Shown: positions 8,428 to 19,622, numbered from the stretch's first letter. The stretch is 43,553 nucleotides of DNA from Candidatus Woesearchaeota archaeon (GCA_016181265.1 JACOZP010000002.1:1-43553); one strand, 5' to 3'. Program-made: numbers and translations. The notes: generated from the sequence alone by a model not told the origin.

Positions 8428-10875
8428 TTATCTCACAATCCCAACCCTAATCCCAAATAGTTCAGTCTCTAGTGTTGTCGTTCCAGAAAAGACGATTTCT
8501 TTCACATTCAGTACAGATTTCAAATCGTCTTCAATAGGTCCGATCGTGGAAGAGAAATCTTTCTCAACATTAACCAAAATCAGGACTTTAATTTCTTCTT
8601 TCAATGATACTTGCTGTTCTGATTTGAAACGACGCACGCTATTGATAATATCGAGGCCAACTTCTCCCGTAAGCTCCGCTTTTTCATCGATCTGGTGATG
8701 GTCATACTTCGGCCAAGAAGAGATATGGATGCTCTTCTTTCCTTCACGGGCGGCGAAGAAGAGATGATAAATCTCCTCGGTGATATGGGGCGTGATTGGT
8801 GCCATCATCTTAAGCACGGCTGACAACGCCTCATATAATGCGTATTGCGCACTGCGTCGTCCTTTCATCCCGCGTGCATCTGGATTATATAATCTGTCTT
8901 TGACAATTTCTAAATAATTATCGCAAAGATCATGCCAGAAGAAATGTTCCACTCTAGATTTAGTCTTAGAATATTCATATTTTTCAAAACTGTCGGTACT
9001 TTCCTGGATGATCTTATGCAGCTTACTGAGCAGCCACCGATCAAACACTTCCGTAACGGCAGATGATTCTAAGCCGGGATAATCTTCTAGATGCATCAGA
9101 CAAAACTTGGAAGCGTTCCACATTTTAGTCACAAATTTTTGTCCTGTCACCAGATCTTTATCTTGAAATGGCAAATCATCGCCGAGCGTTGATCCTGCTG
9201 CCCAGAAGCGTAATGCATCCGCAGAATATTTTTTGATCATCTCTTGCGGCTCGATGATGTTCCCTAATGATTTTGACATCTTCCTGCCATGCGGATCTTG
9301 CGCGTGACCAGAGATCATGACCTTATCCCAAGGGATCCTGCCGTGATGATAATAGCTCTTCACAAGAGTGTAGAAGAGCCATGTGCGAATAATGTCGTGT
9401 GCTTGCGGGCGAAGAGCGAACGGTTTATCTTGAAAGACGAGATCATATTCTCCTTGATGCGCCCAATTGCTCGTAATTTGCGGCGAGATAGACGATGTCG
9501 CCCACGTATCGAGGACATCTGTTTCTCCTTGAAAAGTGGTTGCTCCGCAAGAGCATGCTTTTTTCGGCTTGTCAATAGTCGGATCGACAGGGAGATCATT
9601 CCGTTCCGGAACGACGTATTTCTTACATTTGACACAGGTCCAAACGGGGATGGGAATACCGAAGTGGCGCTGTCGAGAAATACACCAATCCCAATTTAAG
9701 TTTTGCACCCAATGATCGTAGCGCACTTTCATATGCTGCGGATACCACATGATCTTATTAGCTTGCTCCAGCAGTTCTTCTTTTTTGTCAAGAACTTTAA
9801 TGTACCACTGTTTCGTTTTAAGAAATTCAATTTCAGTTTTACAGCGTTCGTGAACATTGACGGCGTGGGTGATTTCTTTCTGGCGAAGGAGGATTTTCTT
9901 TTCTTTCAACTGCTCAATGATGGCTAGTCGAGCATCTTTCATCTTCATTCCTTTGAATTCACCAGCAAGCTCGTTCATCCTGCCATTTTTTTCAAAGACG
10001 ACACGTAAGGGGAGTTTGAAGCGGAACCATTTATCGACATCTTCTTTATCTCCAAACGTGCAGACCATCATCAGACCAGTACCTTTTTCTCTGTCAACAG
10101 ATTCATCGGCAATAATAGGAATCTCATAATTGAACAACGGCACCTTAGCAAATTTTCCCTTCAAACCCTGATAGCGTTCGTCTCCCGGATGATAGAACAA
10201 TGCGACGCAGGCGGGAATCATTTCCGGCCGAGTCGTGGAGATCACTAATTCTTTTCCACCGGAAGTGAACATGATATCGTTAAAGTATGACTTCATATCT
10301 ACTGATTCGAATTCGGCTTGAGCGATGGCCGTTTGGCAAGCAACACAATATGAACCAGGAGCTTCTTGTTGATAGATTCGTCCTTTTTGGAATAAGTCTA
10401 TAAAAGATGCTTGTGATGTTATTTGACAATGCGGGTTAATTGTCGAATAGGATCGTGTAAAGTCCGCGGACATCCCGATATCTTTCCAGCTCTGAATGAA
10501 TTTTGGCTTTTCTTGCTTGATGAACTCGTTGCAGATGGCGACGAATTGCTGCCGCGGCATCTGCGTTGAAAGAATATTTTTACTCTTTTCCACTAGACGC
10601 TCTGTTGGCAAGCCGTTGTCATCAGTACCGAAAGGGAAGAACACATTCTTTCCGGTCATCCGTTGATAGCGTACAACAATATCTTGTTGGGTATAGCTGA
10701 ACGCATGCCCCATATGCATCTTTCCTGAAACCGTAGGTGGTGGCGTGTCAACGGCATATGTTTCCCGTTTAGGATCAGGATGATAGACAAAGATCTCTTG
10801 ATCAGCCCAATATTTCTGCCAGCGCGGTTCGGCTTCTTTAGGGTCATAACGTTGTGGAAGGTTCATGTCTTGCAT
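8428..10875 (-). CDS. valS: Valyl-tRNA synthetase
   Basis: PPPTVSGKMHMGHAFSYTQQDI (HIGH-type), KMSKSLGN, valine-type editing/anticodon domain organisation. Confidence 0.95.
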   Translation of the reverse strand: MQDMNLPQRYDPKEAEPRWQKYWADQEIFVYHPDPKRETYAVDTPPPTVSGKMHMGHAFSYTQQDIVVRYQRMTGKNVFFPFGTDDNGLPTERLVEKSKNILSTQMPRQQFVAICNEFIKQEKPKFIQSWKDIGMSADFTRSYSTINPHCQITSQASFIDLFQKGRIYQQEAPGSYCVACQTAIAQAEFESVDMKSYFNDIMFTSGGKELVISTTRPEMIPACVALFYHPGDERYQGLKGKFAKVPLFNYEIPIIADESVDREKGTGLMMVCTFGDKEDVDKWFRFKLPLRVVFEKNGRMNELAGEFKGMKMKDARLAIIEQLKEKKILLRQKEITHAVNVHERCKTEIEFLKTKQWYIKVLDKKEELLEQANKIMWYPQHMKVRYDHWVQNLNWDWCISRQRHFGIPIPVWTCVKCKKYVVPERNDLPVDPTIDKPKKACSCGATTFQGETDVLDTWATSSISPQITSNWAHQGEYDLVFQDKPFALRPQAHDIIRTWLFYTLVKSYYHHGRIPWDKVMISGHAQDPHGRKMSKSLGNIIEPQEMIKKYSADALRFWAAGSTLGDDLPFQDKDLVTGQKFVTKMWNASKFCLMHLEDYPGLESSAVTEVFDRWLLSKLHKIIQESTDSFEKYEYSKTKSRVEHFFWHDLCDNYLEIVKDRLYNPDARGMKGRRSAQYALYEALSAVLKMMAPITPHITEEIYHLFFAAREGKKSIHISSWPKYDHHQIDEKAELTGEVGLDIINSVRRFKSEQQVSLKEEIKVLILVNVEKDFSSTIGPIEDDLKSVLNVKEIVFSGTTTLETELFGIRVGIVR

Positions 10876-10974
10876 AGAGATAAGCTATATTTAAAAATTG
10901 TTGCTTCAGAAGCAGTCAGTGCGGCTGAGCTGTTTTCCGAATCCTTTATATACCTAAAACTCTTCCCTCAGAGC

Positions 10975-11700
10975 ATGGTGTTAGAAGCGTTAAGTGAGTT
11001 TCTTTATCTCTCGACCGTCGCATTTGCTTTAATCACTGCTCTTGCTGGTTTATTTATGCTCAACACGTTATTTGGCAACAAGATCAAAGAATTATTTACC
11101 GACAAAAATTTCTTCATCTATTTTTCTCTAGTCGTCGGCTACTCCCTTTACGCTCTCGGCGAACTGACGTACTATCTTATCTTCACGGTTTACGACGAAG
11201 TTCCGCCGGCAAGTATGCCTGATGTCTATTGGGTATTAGGCGCAGCGGTTTTGATCCTTTCATTTTTCGCTTTCGCTTGGAATTGTTACAAAACACATCG
11301 AGAATCCTCTAAATTACTTGTGATGGTCGTTGGGGGAGTCCTTCTCTTCGGAGTTGTTCTCTTCTATTTGATCCAGAGCGAGGTCGCTAAACTTGCTACT
11401 AACCAAGGCCATCTCTTTGTCTCTTTCTTCTATCCGCTTGCCGACTGCCTCATCATCACCTTCGGATCAATCATCCCTCTATATTATTCAAAAATAGAAC
11501 ATTTCCGCAGCAGCCTTTTGATGTTATTTATCACCAGCGTCGGCATTCTCCTTGCCGATATTATCTACATCTCTTCCACCACCGGAGGGGTCGATTCTTC
11601 CGGCATGATCCGTAATATTCTCTACAGTGCCTCGTATCTCCTCGCCGCGCTTGGCTTTATCACCATGATCTTCTCTGCGCGAAGAAAAGCGAATGTGTGA
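10975..11700 (+). CDS. Multi-pass membrane protein of unknown function
   Basis: About 7 hydrophobic segments; ATG at 10975 preceded by TATA-like TTTATATA; the ORF-track start at 10780 overlaps valS and is probably too long. Confidence 0.7.
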   Translation: MVLEALSEFLYLSTVAFALITALAGLFMLNTLFGNKIKELFTDKNFFIYFSLVVGYSLYALGELTYYLIFTVYDEVPPASMPDVYWVLGAAVLILSFFAFAWNCYKTHRESSKLLVMVVGGVLLFGVVLFYLIQSEVAKLATNQGHLFVSFFYPLADCLIITFGSIIPLYYSKIEHFRSSLLMLFITSVGILLADIIYISSTTGGVDSSGMIRNILYSASYLLAALGFITMIFSARRKANV

Positions 11701-11885
11701 AGGAAATGTATGATGAAGAAGATTCAAATTGTTATCATTTATGGTTGAATGATATTTAAGAATAGAAAAAATTATCTCCGCTTTTTAAACTTAGATCTAA
11801 CTTATCGCTGTCTGAGAAGAACTCTGGACATCTGACGTTATTATTCTCAAAGGATGATGTTATTGACTCTTTAACTGTTCTCCAT

Positions 11886-13313
11886 TCACTCACTCAACTT
11901 CTGTCCGCGTTCTTTGCTCTCTTCCCAGCCGGCAGACGTGATCTGGATAAATTCGGCATTAGCTTGCATCTCCTGGATCGTCCGCGCACCGCAATAACTC
12001 ATCCCACTTTGCACTCCTTTCAACAAAGAGCTAATAACATCTCTCACCGGCCCTTTATAGTCAACGAGGATTGCCACGCCCTCTACAAAGACATCCAATC
12101 TCTCTTTAACCTGTTTCCCTTGTGAAGATTCTCGCCGCTCGTGGTTGCTATCATACGATGCGCTGCCCATATATTTCTTATAACGCTTACCATCTTTCAT
12201 GACGATTGGGCCTGGCGATTCGTCCGTCCCGGAGAATAAGAAGCCCGAAAAGATACTGCTTGCCCCGGCCGCCAATGCTTTTGCCACGTCGCCAGGAAAC
12301 TTCATCCCACCATCAGCACAGACCGGCACATGATATTTCTGAGCTACTTCCACAACATCCATGATCGCCGTGATCTGCGGTACGCCTGCTCCAGCAATGA
12401 TCCGCGTCGTACAGACTGGGGATGGACCAATTCCCACTTTCAAACCATCTGCTCCCGCTTCAATCAAGTCCCGTGCCGCTTCTCCCGTAGCGATATTTCC
12501 CGCCATCACGTCGATGGAAAACTGTGCTTTTAATTCTTTTAATCTTTGGATAGCAAAATCAGAATGGCAATGAGCAATATCCAGTACCAGCACATCTGCC
12601 CCAGCTTCGATCACCGCTTTGGCACGCTCTGATGTGTCTTTAACACCTACTGCTGCGCCAACTAACAGCCTACCTTTAGTATCACGTGCCGCATTTGGCC
12701 ACTGTTCTAACTTCTTGATATCTTTCGTTGTAATCAGTCCTTTGACAATATCATTTTCTACTAACGGTAGCTTCTCAATCCTGTGTTGATGCAGAAGCTG
12801 TTTTGCTTCCTCTAGGGTGATCTGTGGTGAGGCAGTAATCAATTTCTCTCGCGGTGTCATCACTTCACTTATCTTCTTGGAAAGATCCATTTCAAAGAGA
12901 TAATCGCGCGATGTAAAGATTCCCACCAATCTTCCCTGCTCAACAACTAATAAGCTTGTGACTTCCTCTTCTTTCATTTTTTGCGCCGCATCAGCGATCG
13001 TCATCGTGGGTGGCACAGAGATTGGATTCTCGATAACTGAGCTGGTACTGCGCTTGACTTTCTTGATCTCAGAAACCTGCTCCTCGATCGTGCTAAACTG
13101 ATGGATCACACCAAGACCACCATCTCGAGCTAAAGCGATTGCCGTTCGATGTTCAGTGACAGTTGCCATATTAGCGCTGACCAAAGGGTTGTTCAGCAGG
13201 ATATTTTTGGTAAAATGCGTCTTTAAAGTAGCTTCCGTCCGTGAAGATAATGGTGTTCGTTTGGGTACGAGAAGGACATCTGCAAACGTCAACCCCAAAC
13301 GTGTAATTGCCAC
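11886..13313 (-). CDS. guaB: Inosine-5'-monophosphate dehydrogenase with tandem CBS domains
   Basis: [57 protein letters not shown]. Confidence 0.96.
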   Translation of the reverse strand: MAITRLGLTFADVLLVPKRTPLSSRTEATLKTHFTKNILLNNPLVSANMATVTEHRTAIALARDGGLGVIHQFSTIEEQVSEIKKVKRSTSSVIENPISVPPTMTIADAAQKMKEEEVTSLLVVEQGRLVGIFTSRDYLFEMDLSKKISEVMTPREKLITASPQITLEEAKQLLHQHRIEKLPLVENDIVKGLITTKDIKKLEQWPNAARDTKGRLLVGAAVGVKDTSERAKAVIEAGADVLVLDIAHCHSDFAIQRLKELKAQFSIDVMAGNIATGEAARDLIEAGADGLKVGIGPSPVCTTRIIAGAGVPQITAIMDVVEVAQKYHVPVCADGGMKFPGDVAKALAAGASSIFSGFLFSGTDESPGPIVMKDGKRYKKYMGSASYDSNHERRESSQGKQVKERLDVFVEGVAILVDYKGPVRDVISSLLKGVQSGMSYCGARTIQEMQANAEFIQITSAGWEESKERGQKLSE

Positions 13314-13427
13314 GTGCTTTGATTATACTCCGTTTATTTAAATAGATTATGGAGGTGGAGAAGATGGGTCATCATCGGGCAAAATCTTATAAACTACGGA
13401 TCAAGTATACCCTCTGATGATCACATC

Positions 13428-14414
13428 ATGGCCCTCTTCAACTACATTATCGTCATCTTATTATTAACCCTCTCTGCTTTATTTTCCGGACTGACGCTTG
13501 GTTTGATGAGCTTAGGGCCGTATTCCCTACAGCGAAAGATAAAACTCGGCAACCCCGATGCTAAAAAGATCTACCCTCTGCGAAAAAAAGGGAATCAGCT
13601 TTTAAGTACTCTCTTGATTGGAAATATCGCTGTAAACTCAGCCATTGCTGTTTTCCTTGGTTCGCTGACCGCGGGAGTTGTTGCCGGATTTGTTTCCACC
13701 GCGCTGATTGTTATCTTTGGAGAGATTGTTCCTCAAGCCGTCTTTTCCCGCCATGCCCTCCGTTTCGGCGCACGGTTTACTTGGCTTGTCTATATTTTCT
13801 TTTATCTTTTTTTCCCGTTCACCTGGCCGATCGCCTACGCCTTGGACAAGCTGCTTGGCAAAGAATTACCTTCTGTTTTTACCAAGAGAGAATTCTTCCT
13901 CTTTTTGGAACAGCAGAAAGAATTGAAAGATGCGAAAAGTTCAGATATCAAAGAACATGAATTTTCCATTCTCCAAAAAGGTCTTACCTTCTCGGATAAA
14001 ACTGTCCGCGACGCAATGACTCCTTGGAAACAGACTTATTATCTTACTCGTTCAACACGGCTATCCAAAGTATCTCGTCTCGATCTTCATCGGCAAGGCT
14101 GTTCACGGATCCCGGTATATGACACAAAAGAAAAAAAAGTTATCGGAATCTTGTATGTTAAGGATCTGGTGAGTATGCCTCATCTTAACGACGTGCCCGT
14201 AGAAAAGATGATGCGTTCGATGGTTCATTATATTTTTGAGACCGATAAATTAGACAAAGTGCTTAATCTTTTTAAGAAAAATCGTGTTCATCTGTTCATC
14301 GTTGTTAATGCCGTCCATAAAGTTGTTGGGATTATTACGTTAGAAGATGTTCTAGAAGAGATCGTTGGTGAGATTTTTGATGAACATGAAGACGAAGCCG
14401 ATTTACTAAACTAG
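13428..14414 (+). CDS. CNNM/CorC-type membrane protein (DUF21 + CBS pair)
   Basis: N-terminal TM domain LTLSALFSGLTLGLMSL, then paired CBS domains RIPVYDTKEKKVIGILYVKDLV / VVGIITLEDVLEEIVGEIFDEHE. Confidence 0.92.
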   Translation: MALFNYIIVILLLTLSALFSGLTLGLMSLGPYSLQRKIKLGNPDAKKIYPLRKKGNQLLSTLLIGNIAVNSAIAVFLGSLTAGVVAGFVSTALIVIFGEIVPQAVFSRHALRFGARFTWLVYIFFYLFFPFTWPIAYALDKLLGKELPSVFTKREFFLFLEQQKELKDAKSSDIKEHEFSILQKGLTFSDKTVRDAMTPWKQTYYLTRSTRLSKVSRLDLHRQGCSRIPVYDTKEKKVIGILYVKDLVSMPHLNDVPVEKMMRSMVHYIFETDKLDKVLNLFKKNRVHLFIVVNAVHKVVGIITLEDVLEEIVGEIFDEHEDEADLLN

Positions 14415-14562
14415 TAAATGACAGAACTAAGTTATAATCGCCCTGTCATTTACTATACATGAAATGAGAAAGCGTTCTCATTTCAGTACCGAAAACAAAT
14501 TGTAGTTTTTTTTCCGGTATAGTGAGCGACCATTTTCAATAGTTTTCTTTTGTCGCTCACTA
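14412..14562. repeat. Complex inverted-repeat element A (tandem hairpins)
   Basis: 14412-14424/14443-14455 (13 bp perfect), 14460-14470/14475-14485 (11 bp), weaker 14487-14491/14515-14519, 14520-14530/14552-14562 (11 bp). Confidence 0.85.
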
Positions 14563-14605
14563 AACACTGGAAAAGTATAAAAAGAACTCTTTTTAGATAG
14601 ATATC

Positions 14606-15808
14606 ATGTCTCTCTTCACCATCAAATATACTCCCCACACTTCTGGGGAGATCATCGGTCAATCATTAGCGGTAGCTCAGCTCAAAGACTTCATTCTTCA
14701 TCACAAAGAGAAAAAACAGCATGCCGCCATCTTATATGGCCCGATTGGTGTCGGTAAAACATCATCAGTCTATGCGTTAGCCAATGAATTAAAGTATGAC
14801 CTCATTGAAATCAATTCATCTGATGTTCGTAATGCCGAGGCGATCCAGACATTCCTTGGCGCTACCCTCAACCAACAATCGCTCTTCTTCCGACCGAAAA
14901 TAATTCTCATCGATGAGATCGATGCTCTTTCCGGGACTAATGATCGCGGTTGCATCCCGGCGCTCGTCAAAGCGCTGGAAAAAGCAGCTTTTCCTGTTAT
15001 CCTCACGGCAAACGATCTATACGATGATAAGTTGAAAGCGTTGCGCAAGATCTGTTTGGAGATTGAATACTCTAAAGTAGATCACAAGTCCATCTTCCTC
15101 CTGCTGCAGCAAGTTGCTGAAAAAGAACATCTCTCCTGCGAAGAGAAAGCATTAAGTTCACTTGCTCGTCAGACGGATGGCGACGTACGTGCCGCTCTAC
15201 TTGATCTGCAGACCGTTTCTGCCGCCGGTCCTGTCACATTTAATGCAATCATGGAGCTCTCTGACCGCAGGCGCACTGAATCGATTCTCCATGCGTTGAG
15301 TATGATCTTCAAAGCTTCTACCGTGGACAATGCGCTTCCCGCGTTAGACAACTTAGATGTCGATCTAGAAGAAGTCTTTCTCTGGTTGGACGAGAATCTG
15401 CCTCGAGAGTATACCTCTCCTGCGGCGTTGGCTCGCGCTTACGAGCATCTCGCCCGCGCCGATGTCTTCCAAGGAAGAATCAAACGACGTCAACATTGGC
15501 GCTTCTTATCATATATCACTAACCTCCTTACTGCGGGCATCTCTTCTGCAAAAGATGAACGCAATCCTCAGTTTACCGAATACAAACGGACGATGCGCTT
15601 ATTGAAGATCTGGCAGGCCAATCAGAAATACGCTAAACGCAAAGGGGTCGCTTCTAAGATTGCTGCTCATACTCACACTTCTCGCAAGGTGGTGCTGGAA
15701 CACTTCCCTTACTTTCAAGTCTTGTTTGAGAAGGGGAATGCTTCTGCTCTAGCACAGGAATTAGGACTCACAGAGGAAGAGGCAGATTGGATGAGCAGCA
15801 AGGATTAA
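14606..15808 (+). CDS. rfcL: Replication factor C large subunit (clamp loader)
   Basis: YTPHTSGEIIGQ, Walker A YGPIGVGKTSS, Walker B IILIDEIDAL, archaeal RfcL-like sensor region GDVRAALLDLQ. Confidence 0.9.
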   Translation: MSLFTIKYTPHTSGEIIGQSLAVAQLKDFILHHKEKKQHAAILYGPIGVGKTSSVYALANELKYDLIEINSSDVRNAEAIQTFLGATLNQQSLFFRPKIILIDEIDALSGTNDRGCIPALVKALEKAAFPVILTANDLYDDKLKALRKICLEIEYSKVDHKSIFLLLQQVAEKEHLSCEEKALSSLARQTDGDVRAALLDLQTVSAAGPVTFNAIMELSDRRRTESILHALSMIFKASTVDNALPALDNLDVDLEEVFLWLDENLPREYTSPAALARAYEHLARADVFQGRIKRRQHWRFLSYITNLLTAGISSAKDERNPQFTEYKRTMRLLKIWQANQKYAKRKGVASKIAAHTHTSRKVVLEHFPYFQVLFEKGNASALAQELGLTEEEADWMSSKD

Positions 15809-17592
15809 AACTTTTCTTTCGTCGTTTTTGTATATCTCTCCCATAAATTTTGAAATGATTTTGACTCTCGTAATAACTGGTCAAAAGTTCCCGAGTAGAT
15901 GATTGTTCCATTCCTGAAATAATAGATTGTATCAAAAAGCGATAACAGATGAAGTCGATGCACTGAAGAGATGATCGTTTTTTCTTTGAATGCTTTAAAG
16001 ATATTTTGATAAATTGACAATTCATTTTTAACATCCACGCTACTCGTCGGCTCATCTAATAAGATAATCTCCTTATCTTCCGACGCCATCAAACCTCTTG
16101 CTAACGCCAGACGTTGCTTTTGTCCCCCACTGAGATTCACTCCTTTCTCTACGAGAGACGATTGCAGGCCGCGTGGCAATTGACCGATAACTTCTGTACA
16201 CGTCGCCATGTCTGTATATTTCCTAATCTCCTCTCGGGAATACTTCGCCCCAAATGTGATGTTCTCTTTAATCGTTGTTGCAAAGATTTCTGGTTCTTGC
16301 GGAATCAGAGAGATCATCGTACTGATGTAGCGAAAACCAGTTGGTAATTCTTTCCCGTCTAAAGAAATGTTACCTGATTTTTGATGGTAGATATCTCTCA
16401 TCACTTTCAGTAGTGTTGTCTTCCCGCTCCCGCTATCTCCGATGAACGCGATCTTCTCACCTCGTCTGATCGTAAAAGAGATGTTCTCGAGATGTAAGTC
16501 TGCTCCTTCTTCCGTATGGTATGAAAATGACAAGTCTTTGATCTCAATGTTCTTCCAACGCGGTGAAGGTCCTATTGTCTTCACTTTCTCTTGATTTCTG
16601 AACTCCCTCGCGATTTTCTCCCCATTCAAGACCGCCGTTTTCTGCTTGATGATGTCGCTATACTTGTAAGCGAAGCGATAGAACAACGTATTGATGTTAT
16701 ACAAATAACCATATAAAGCATAGACCGTCCCAATAATAATCACTGTGCCCGCCTTCGCTTGTGAATAAAGATACGTAAACAAAACGAGAGCCGTCATCGT
16801 CGAGGCAAACATTGAAACAAGGAACCATTTTACTTCATTAATCTTATTGTTGCGCAAAAAGAGTTTGAACGGCAGCATTATTTTTCGGAAAATGACATTT
16901 GATAACAGCTTCTCGATCCGTAGAATGATGACTGTCGTGATGTTGCTCAATGTGTCAAACACTTTTGCCGAGATGCCATTCTCCGCTTCGTACAGTTCTG
17001 AGTATTGCTTTACAAGAATCTTATCAAAACGCAAGATCACGTAGACAGTCAGAATTACCATCAACAGCACGAGATAACTTGCCTGAAAATTGAAGTAGAC
17101 GAGAGCGATATATGATCCGATAAATCGGACGATCGTTTCGATAACCTCAAATGAATCGGAAGAAAACTGAAAGAGCGCCGTCGTCGCCTTTTCGATCTTA
17201 TCGATCGTGTCTCCCGAATGGTGTTCCGTATGCCATTCTGCCGGGAGGCTCATCGTCCCATCAAGAAGATATTTCTTGTAATTCGCTTTGGCGAGGAACG
17301 CATTTCTATTTTCAATCACGCGAGCCGGGCCGTGAAAGATCCAAAATCCTACCGTTAGAACAAGGAAGAATGAAAAATACCAGATCAAAGTGGTGATATT
17401 CTGAGTCGTTACGCCATTTTCTTGGATAAAATTTAAGATCTTCGCGATCAATAAAGGCCATAACAGATCAATCGCGTTGGCGATGATAAATAGGGTAACG
17501 TAGACGATTATTTTCGACCTGTTTCCCTCAGAATATTTCCATGTTTTTCGTGTCAGAAAAACTACCGGTTCATCTTTCCACCCCATTATCAT
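15805..17592 (-). CDS. ABC transporter, fused permease/ATP-binding exporter type
   Basis: TM domain, Walker A FIGDSGSGKTT, signature LSGGQKQR, Walker B IILLDEPTSSVD. Confidence 0.93.
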   Translation of the reverse strand: MIMGWKDEPVVFLTRKTWKYSEGNRSKIIVYVTLFIIANAIDLLWPLLIAKILNFIQENGVTTQNITTLIWYFSFFLVLTVGFWIFHGPARVIENRNAFLAKANYKKYLLDGTMSLPAEWHTEHHSGDTIDKIEKATTALFQFSSDSFEVIETIVRFIGSYIALVYFNFQASYLVLLMVILTVYVILRFDKILVKQYSELYEAENGISAKVFDTLSNITTVIILRIEKLLSNVIFRKIMLPFKLFLRNNKINEVKWFLVSMFASTMTALVLFTYLYSQAKAGTVIIIGTVYALYGYLYNINTLFYRFAYKYSDIIKQKTAVLNGEKIAREFRNQEKVKTIGPSPRWKNIEIKDLSFSYHTEEGADLHLENISFTIRRGEKIAFIGDSGSGKTTLLKVMRDIYHQKSGNISLDGKELPTGFRYISTMISLIPQEPEIFATTIKENITFGAKYSREEIRKYTDMATCTEVIGQLPRGLQSSLVEKGVNLSGGQKQRLALARGLMASEDKEIILLDEPTSSVDVKNELSIYQNIFKAFKEKTIISSVHRLHLLSLFDTIYYFRNGTIIYSGTFDQLLRESKSFQNLWERYTKTTKEKF

Positions 17593-17703
17593 TCAAATGT
17601 CTGGAGAATATAAAAAGGTGCCGGCATCTATTTTAGGGATAGTTCCAAAAAAAACATATTCATCACAAAAACATTAATAAACCACCTTTCTTCCCTAGAC
17701 TAA

Positions 17704-19053
17704 ATGACCCACACTGCTCAAGATCTGGCGACATTCTGTAAAAAGAAAGGTTTCATCTACCCTTCTTCTGAGATCTACGGCGGATTGGCCGGTCTCTATG
17801 ATTATGGTCATTTAGGCACTTTGCTCAAACATCACTTTGAAGATGTCTGGCGGAATTATTTTTTGGGACTAGATCGTAATTTCTTTGAGATTGATACGGC
17901 ACAGATCATGCATGAATCGGTCTTCAAAGCATCTGGCCATCTTGAGAACTTTAGCGACCCGACAGTTGACTGTTCTAAATGTGATTTTACTGAGCGAGCG
18001 GATCATTTCGTGCAACAGGCGGCGAAACAACGTACAGAAGGTTTCTCTCCGGACGAATTAAATTCTTTGATCGAAAAGCATCATCTAATCTGTCCAAAAT
18101 GTAAATCCAAGCTCAAGCCGGTCACTGCGGTGAATATGATGTTCCCTTTGCAGTTAGGCGTCGGATCGACAACCCGTGGTTTTCTCCGGCCGGAAACAGC
18201 CCAATCTCCGTATGTCAACTTCAAACTACAATATGAATTACAAAGAAAGAAATTACCCCTCGGCTTAGCCCTCATTGGCAAGGCGTTTCGCAATGAGATT
18301 TCACCCCGTAATTTAACCTTACGCCAACGCGAATTTACGCAAGCAGAACTCCAGATTTTCTTCAATCCGAGTACGATTACTAAACATCCCCAGTTTTCTT
18401 CGATTAAAAATTACAAACTCCGCGTCTTGCTGGAAGAGGATCGTAAGAAAAATGTACCTGTAGAAAGGACGGCCGCTGAACTTCTCAAAAAAGGCTTGCC
18501 GGAGTTCTACGTCTACCATCTGGCCGTCATTCAGAAATTTTATGTAGATACGCTTAACATTCCCCTCGCAAAATTCCGTCTCTACCAATTAGATGACAAA
18601 GAAAAAGCTTTCTACAATAAATATCACTTTGATATTGAAGTAGAACTAGCCGATCATGGTTTTACGGAAATGGGTGGCTTGCATTATCGCACCGATCATG
18701 ACCTTGGTGGTCATCAAAAGATTTCTAAACAGAGTATGGAAGTTTTGGAAGAAGCAACAAGTGAACGCTTTGTCCCTCACGTCTTGGAATTAAGTTTTGG
18801 TGTCGATCGGACTGTTTACGCTCTCTTGGATCTCGCTTATGACGATGACCATCATCTAAAACCTTTCTACGATGAAGTCGCCTCGATCGGTCGTCGTTAT
18901 GCTCGTGCTGATGAGATCGGCGTCAAGTACTGTATCACTATCGATTTCGATTCTCTGACGGACAATGCTGTCACTGTTCGTGATCGTGATACGACGGAAC
19001 AGAAACGTCTTTCTCTGAACGAACTTCCGGCTTATCTTCACTCTCTACAATGA
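17704..19053 (+). CDS. glyS: Glycyl-tRNA synthetase, class II alpha2 type
   Basis: RGFIYPSSEIYGGLAGLYDYGHLG-like motif, LRPETAQSPYVNFK, IGKAFRNEISPRN. Confidence 0.95.
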   Translation: MTHTAQDLATFCKKKGFIYPSSEIYGGLAGLYDYGHLGTLLKHHFEDVWRNYFLGLDRNFFEIDTAQIMHESVFKASGHLENFSDPTVDCSKCDFTERADHFVQQAAKQRTEGFSPDELNSLIEKHHLICPKCKSKLKPVTAVNMMFPLQLGVGSTTRGFLRPETAQSPYVNFKLQYELQRKKLPLGLALIGKAFRNEISPRNLTLRQREFTQAELQIFFNPSTITKHPQFSSIKNYKLRVLLEEDRKKNVPVERTAAELLKKGLPEFYVYHLAVIQKFYVDTLNIPLAKFRLYQLDDKEKAFYNKYHFDIEVELADHGFTEMGGLHYRTDHDLGGHQKISKQSMEVLEEATSERFVPHVLELSFGVDRTVYALLDLAYDDDHHLKPFYDEVASIGRRYARADEIGVKYCITIDFDSLTDNAVTVRDRDTTEQKRLSLNELPAYLHSLQ

Positions 19054-19622
19054 ACAAGCGTGGCATCTCTTCCGTTTTAGTTATCATCTGTATTATTCTG
19101 CCTCTCTTTCTCATCGCTGTCTATTTTGTCTTTGATCACCCCATCCTAAGGATGTTAAGTCTTGCTTTTGCTGTCGCTCTTACTCTTCTCGATTTCCTCT
19201 ATTTTCCCCGTAGATGGTCCTCTTCTTTCCGCCGTTTCGATTCTCATCTGGACCGCGCCCAATCCTCACTATTCACCGAATCGTTATCTTACCTTAAAGA
19301 GGAATATCAGAAATTATATCATCAGTATGAAAAACTTCCGGAATCACACAAAGAGCGCTGCTATGGTCCGCTGATCCAGATTCGCAGTAAAATCGAAGAT
19401 CTTATCCAAGCCGTCAAGAAATTAGAAACACTTGTGCAGGAGGTCGGTCAAGGAACAGCACAGGGACAGCAGCAGCGTTATGAAGAGATGAACGAATTAT
19501 TCCAAAAGCTGCCGCGCAAAGAACAGAAACAATGGTATTCTCATCTTCGCCATGCGCGGGAAGCACTAGAAAAAGGTCAGCCCGAACAACTAGAACAAAC
19601 AGAGAAGAGCTCCCCATCATAA
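19050..19622 (+). CDS. Membrane-anchored coiled-coil hypothetical protein
   Basis: Two N-terminal TM segments then charged helical region; ATGA overlap with glyS stop. Confidence 0.75.
   Translation: MNKRGISSVLVIICIILPLFLIAVYFVFDHPILRMLSLAFAVALTLLDFLYFPRRWSSSFRRFDSHLDRAQSSLFTESLSYLKEEYQKLYHQYEKLPESHKERCYGPLIQIRSKIEDLIQAVKKLETLVQEVGQGTAQGQQQRYEEMNELFQKLPRKEQKQWYSHLRHAREALEKGQPEQLEQTEKSSPS

Noticed and set aside
10780-10974. N-terminal extension of the 10780-11700 ORF
   Set aside because: Overlaps valS antisense and contains non-membrane junk; ATG 10975 after a TATA box is a better start.
15805-17592. ABC exporter plus neighbours as a bacteriocin or defence locus
   Set aside because: Neighbours are rfcL and glyS; no peptide substrate or immunity gene visible, so an ordinary exporter is the simplest reading.
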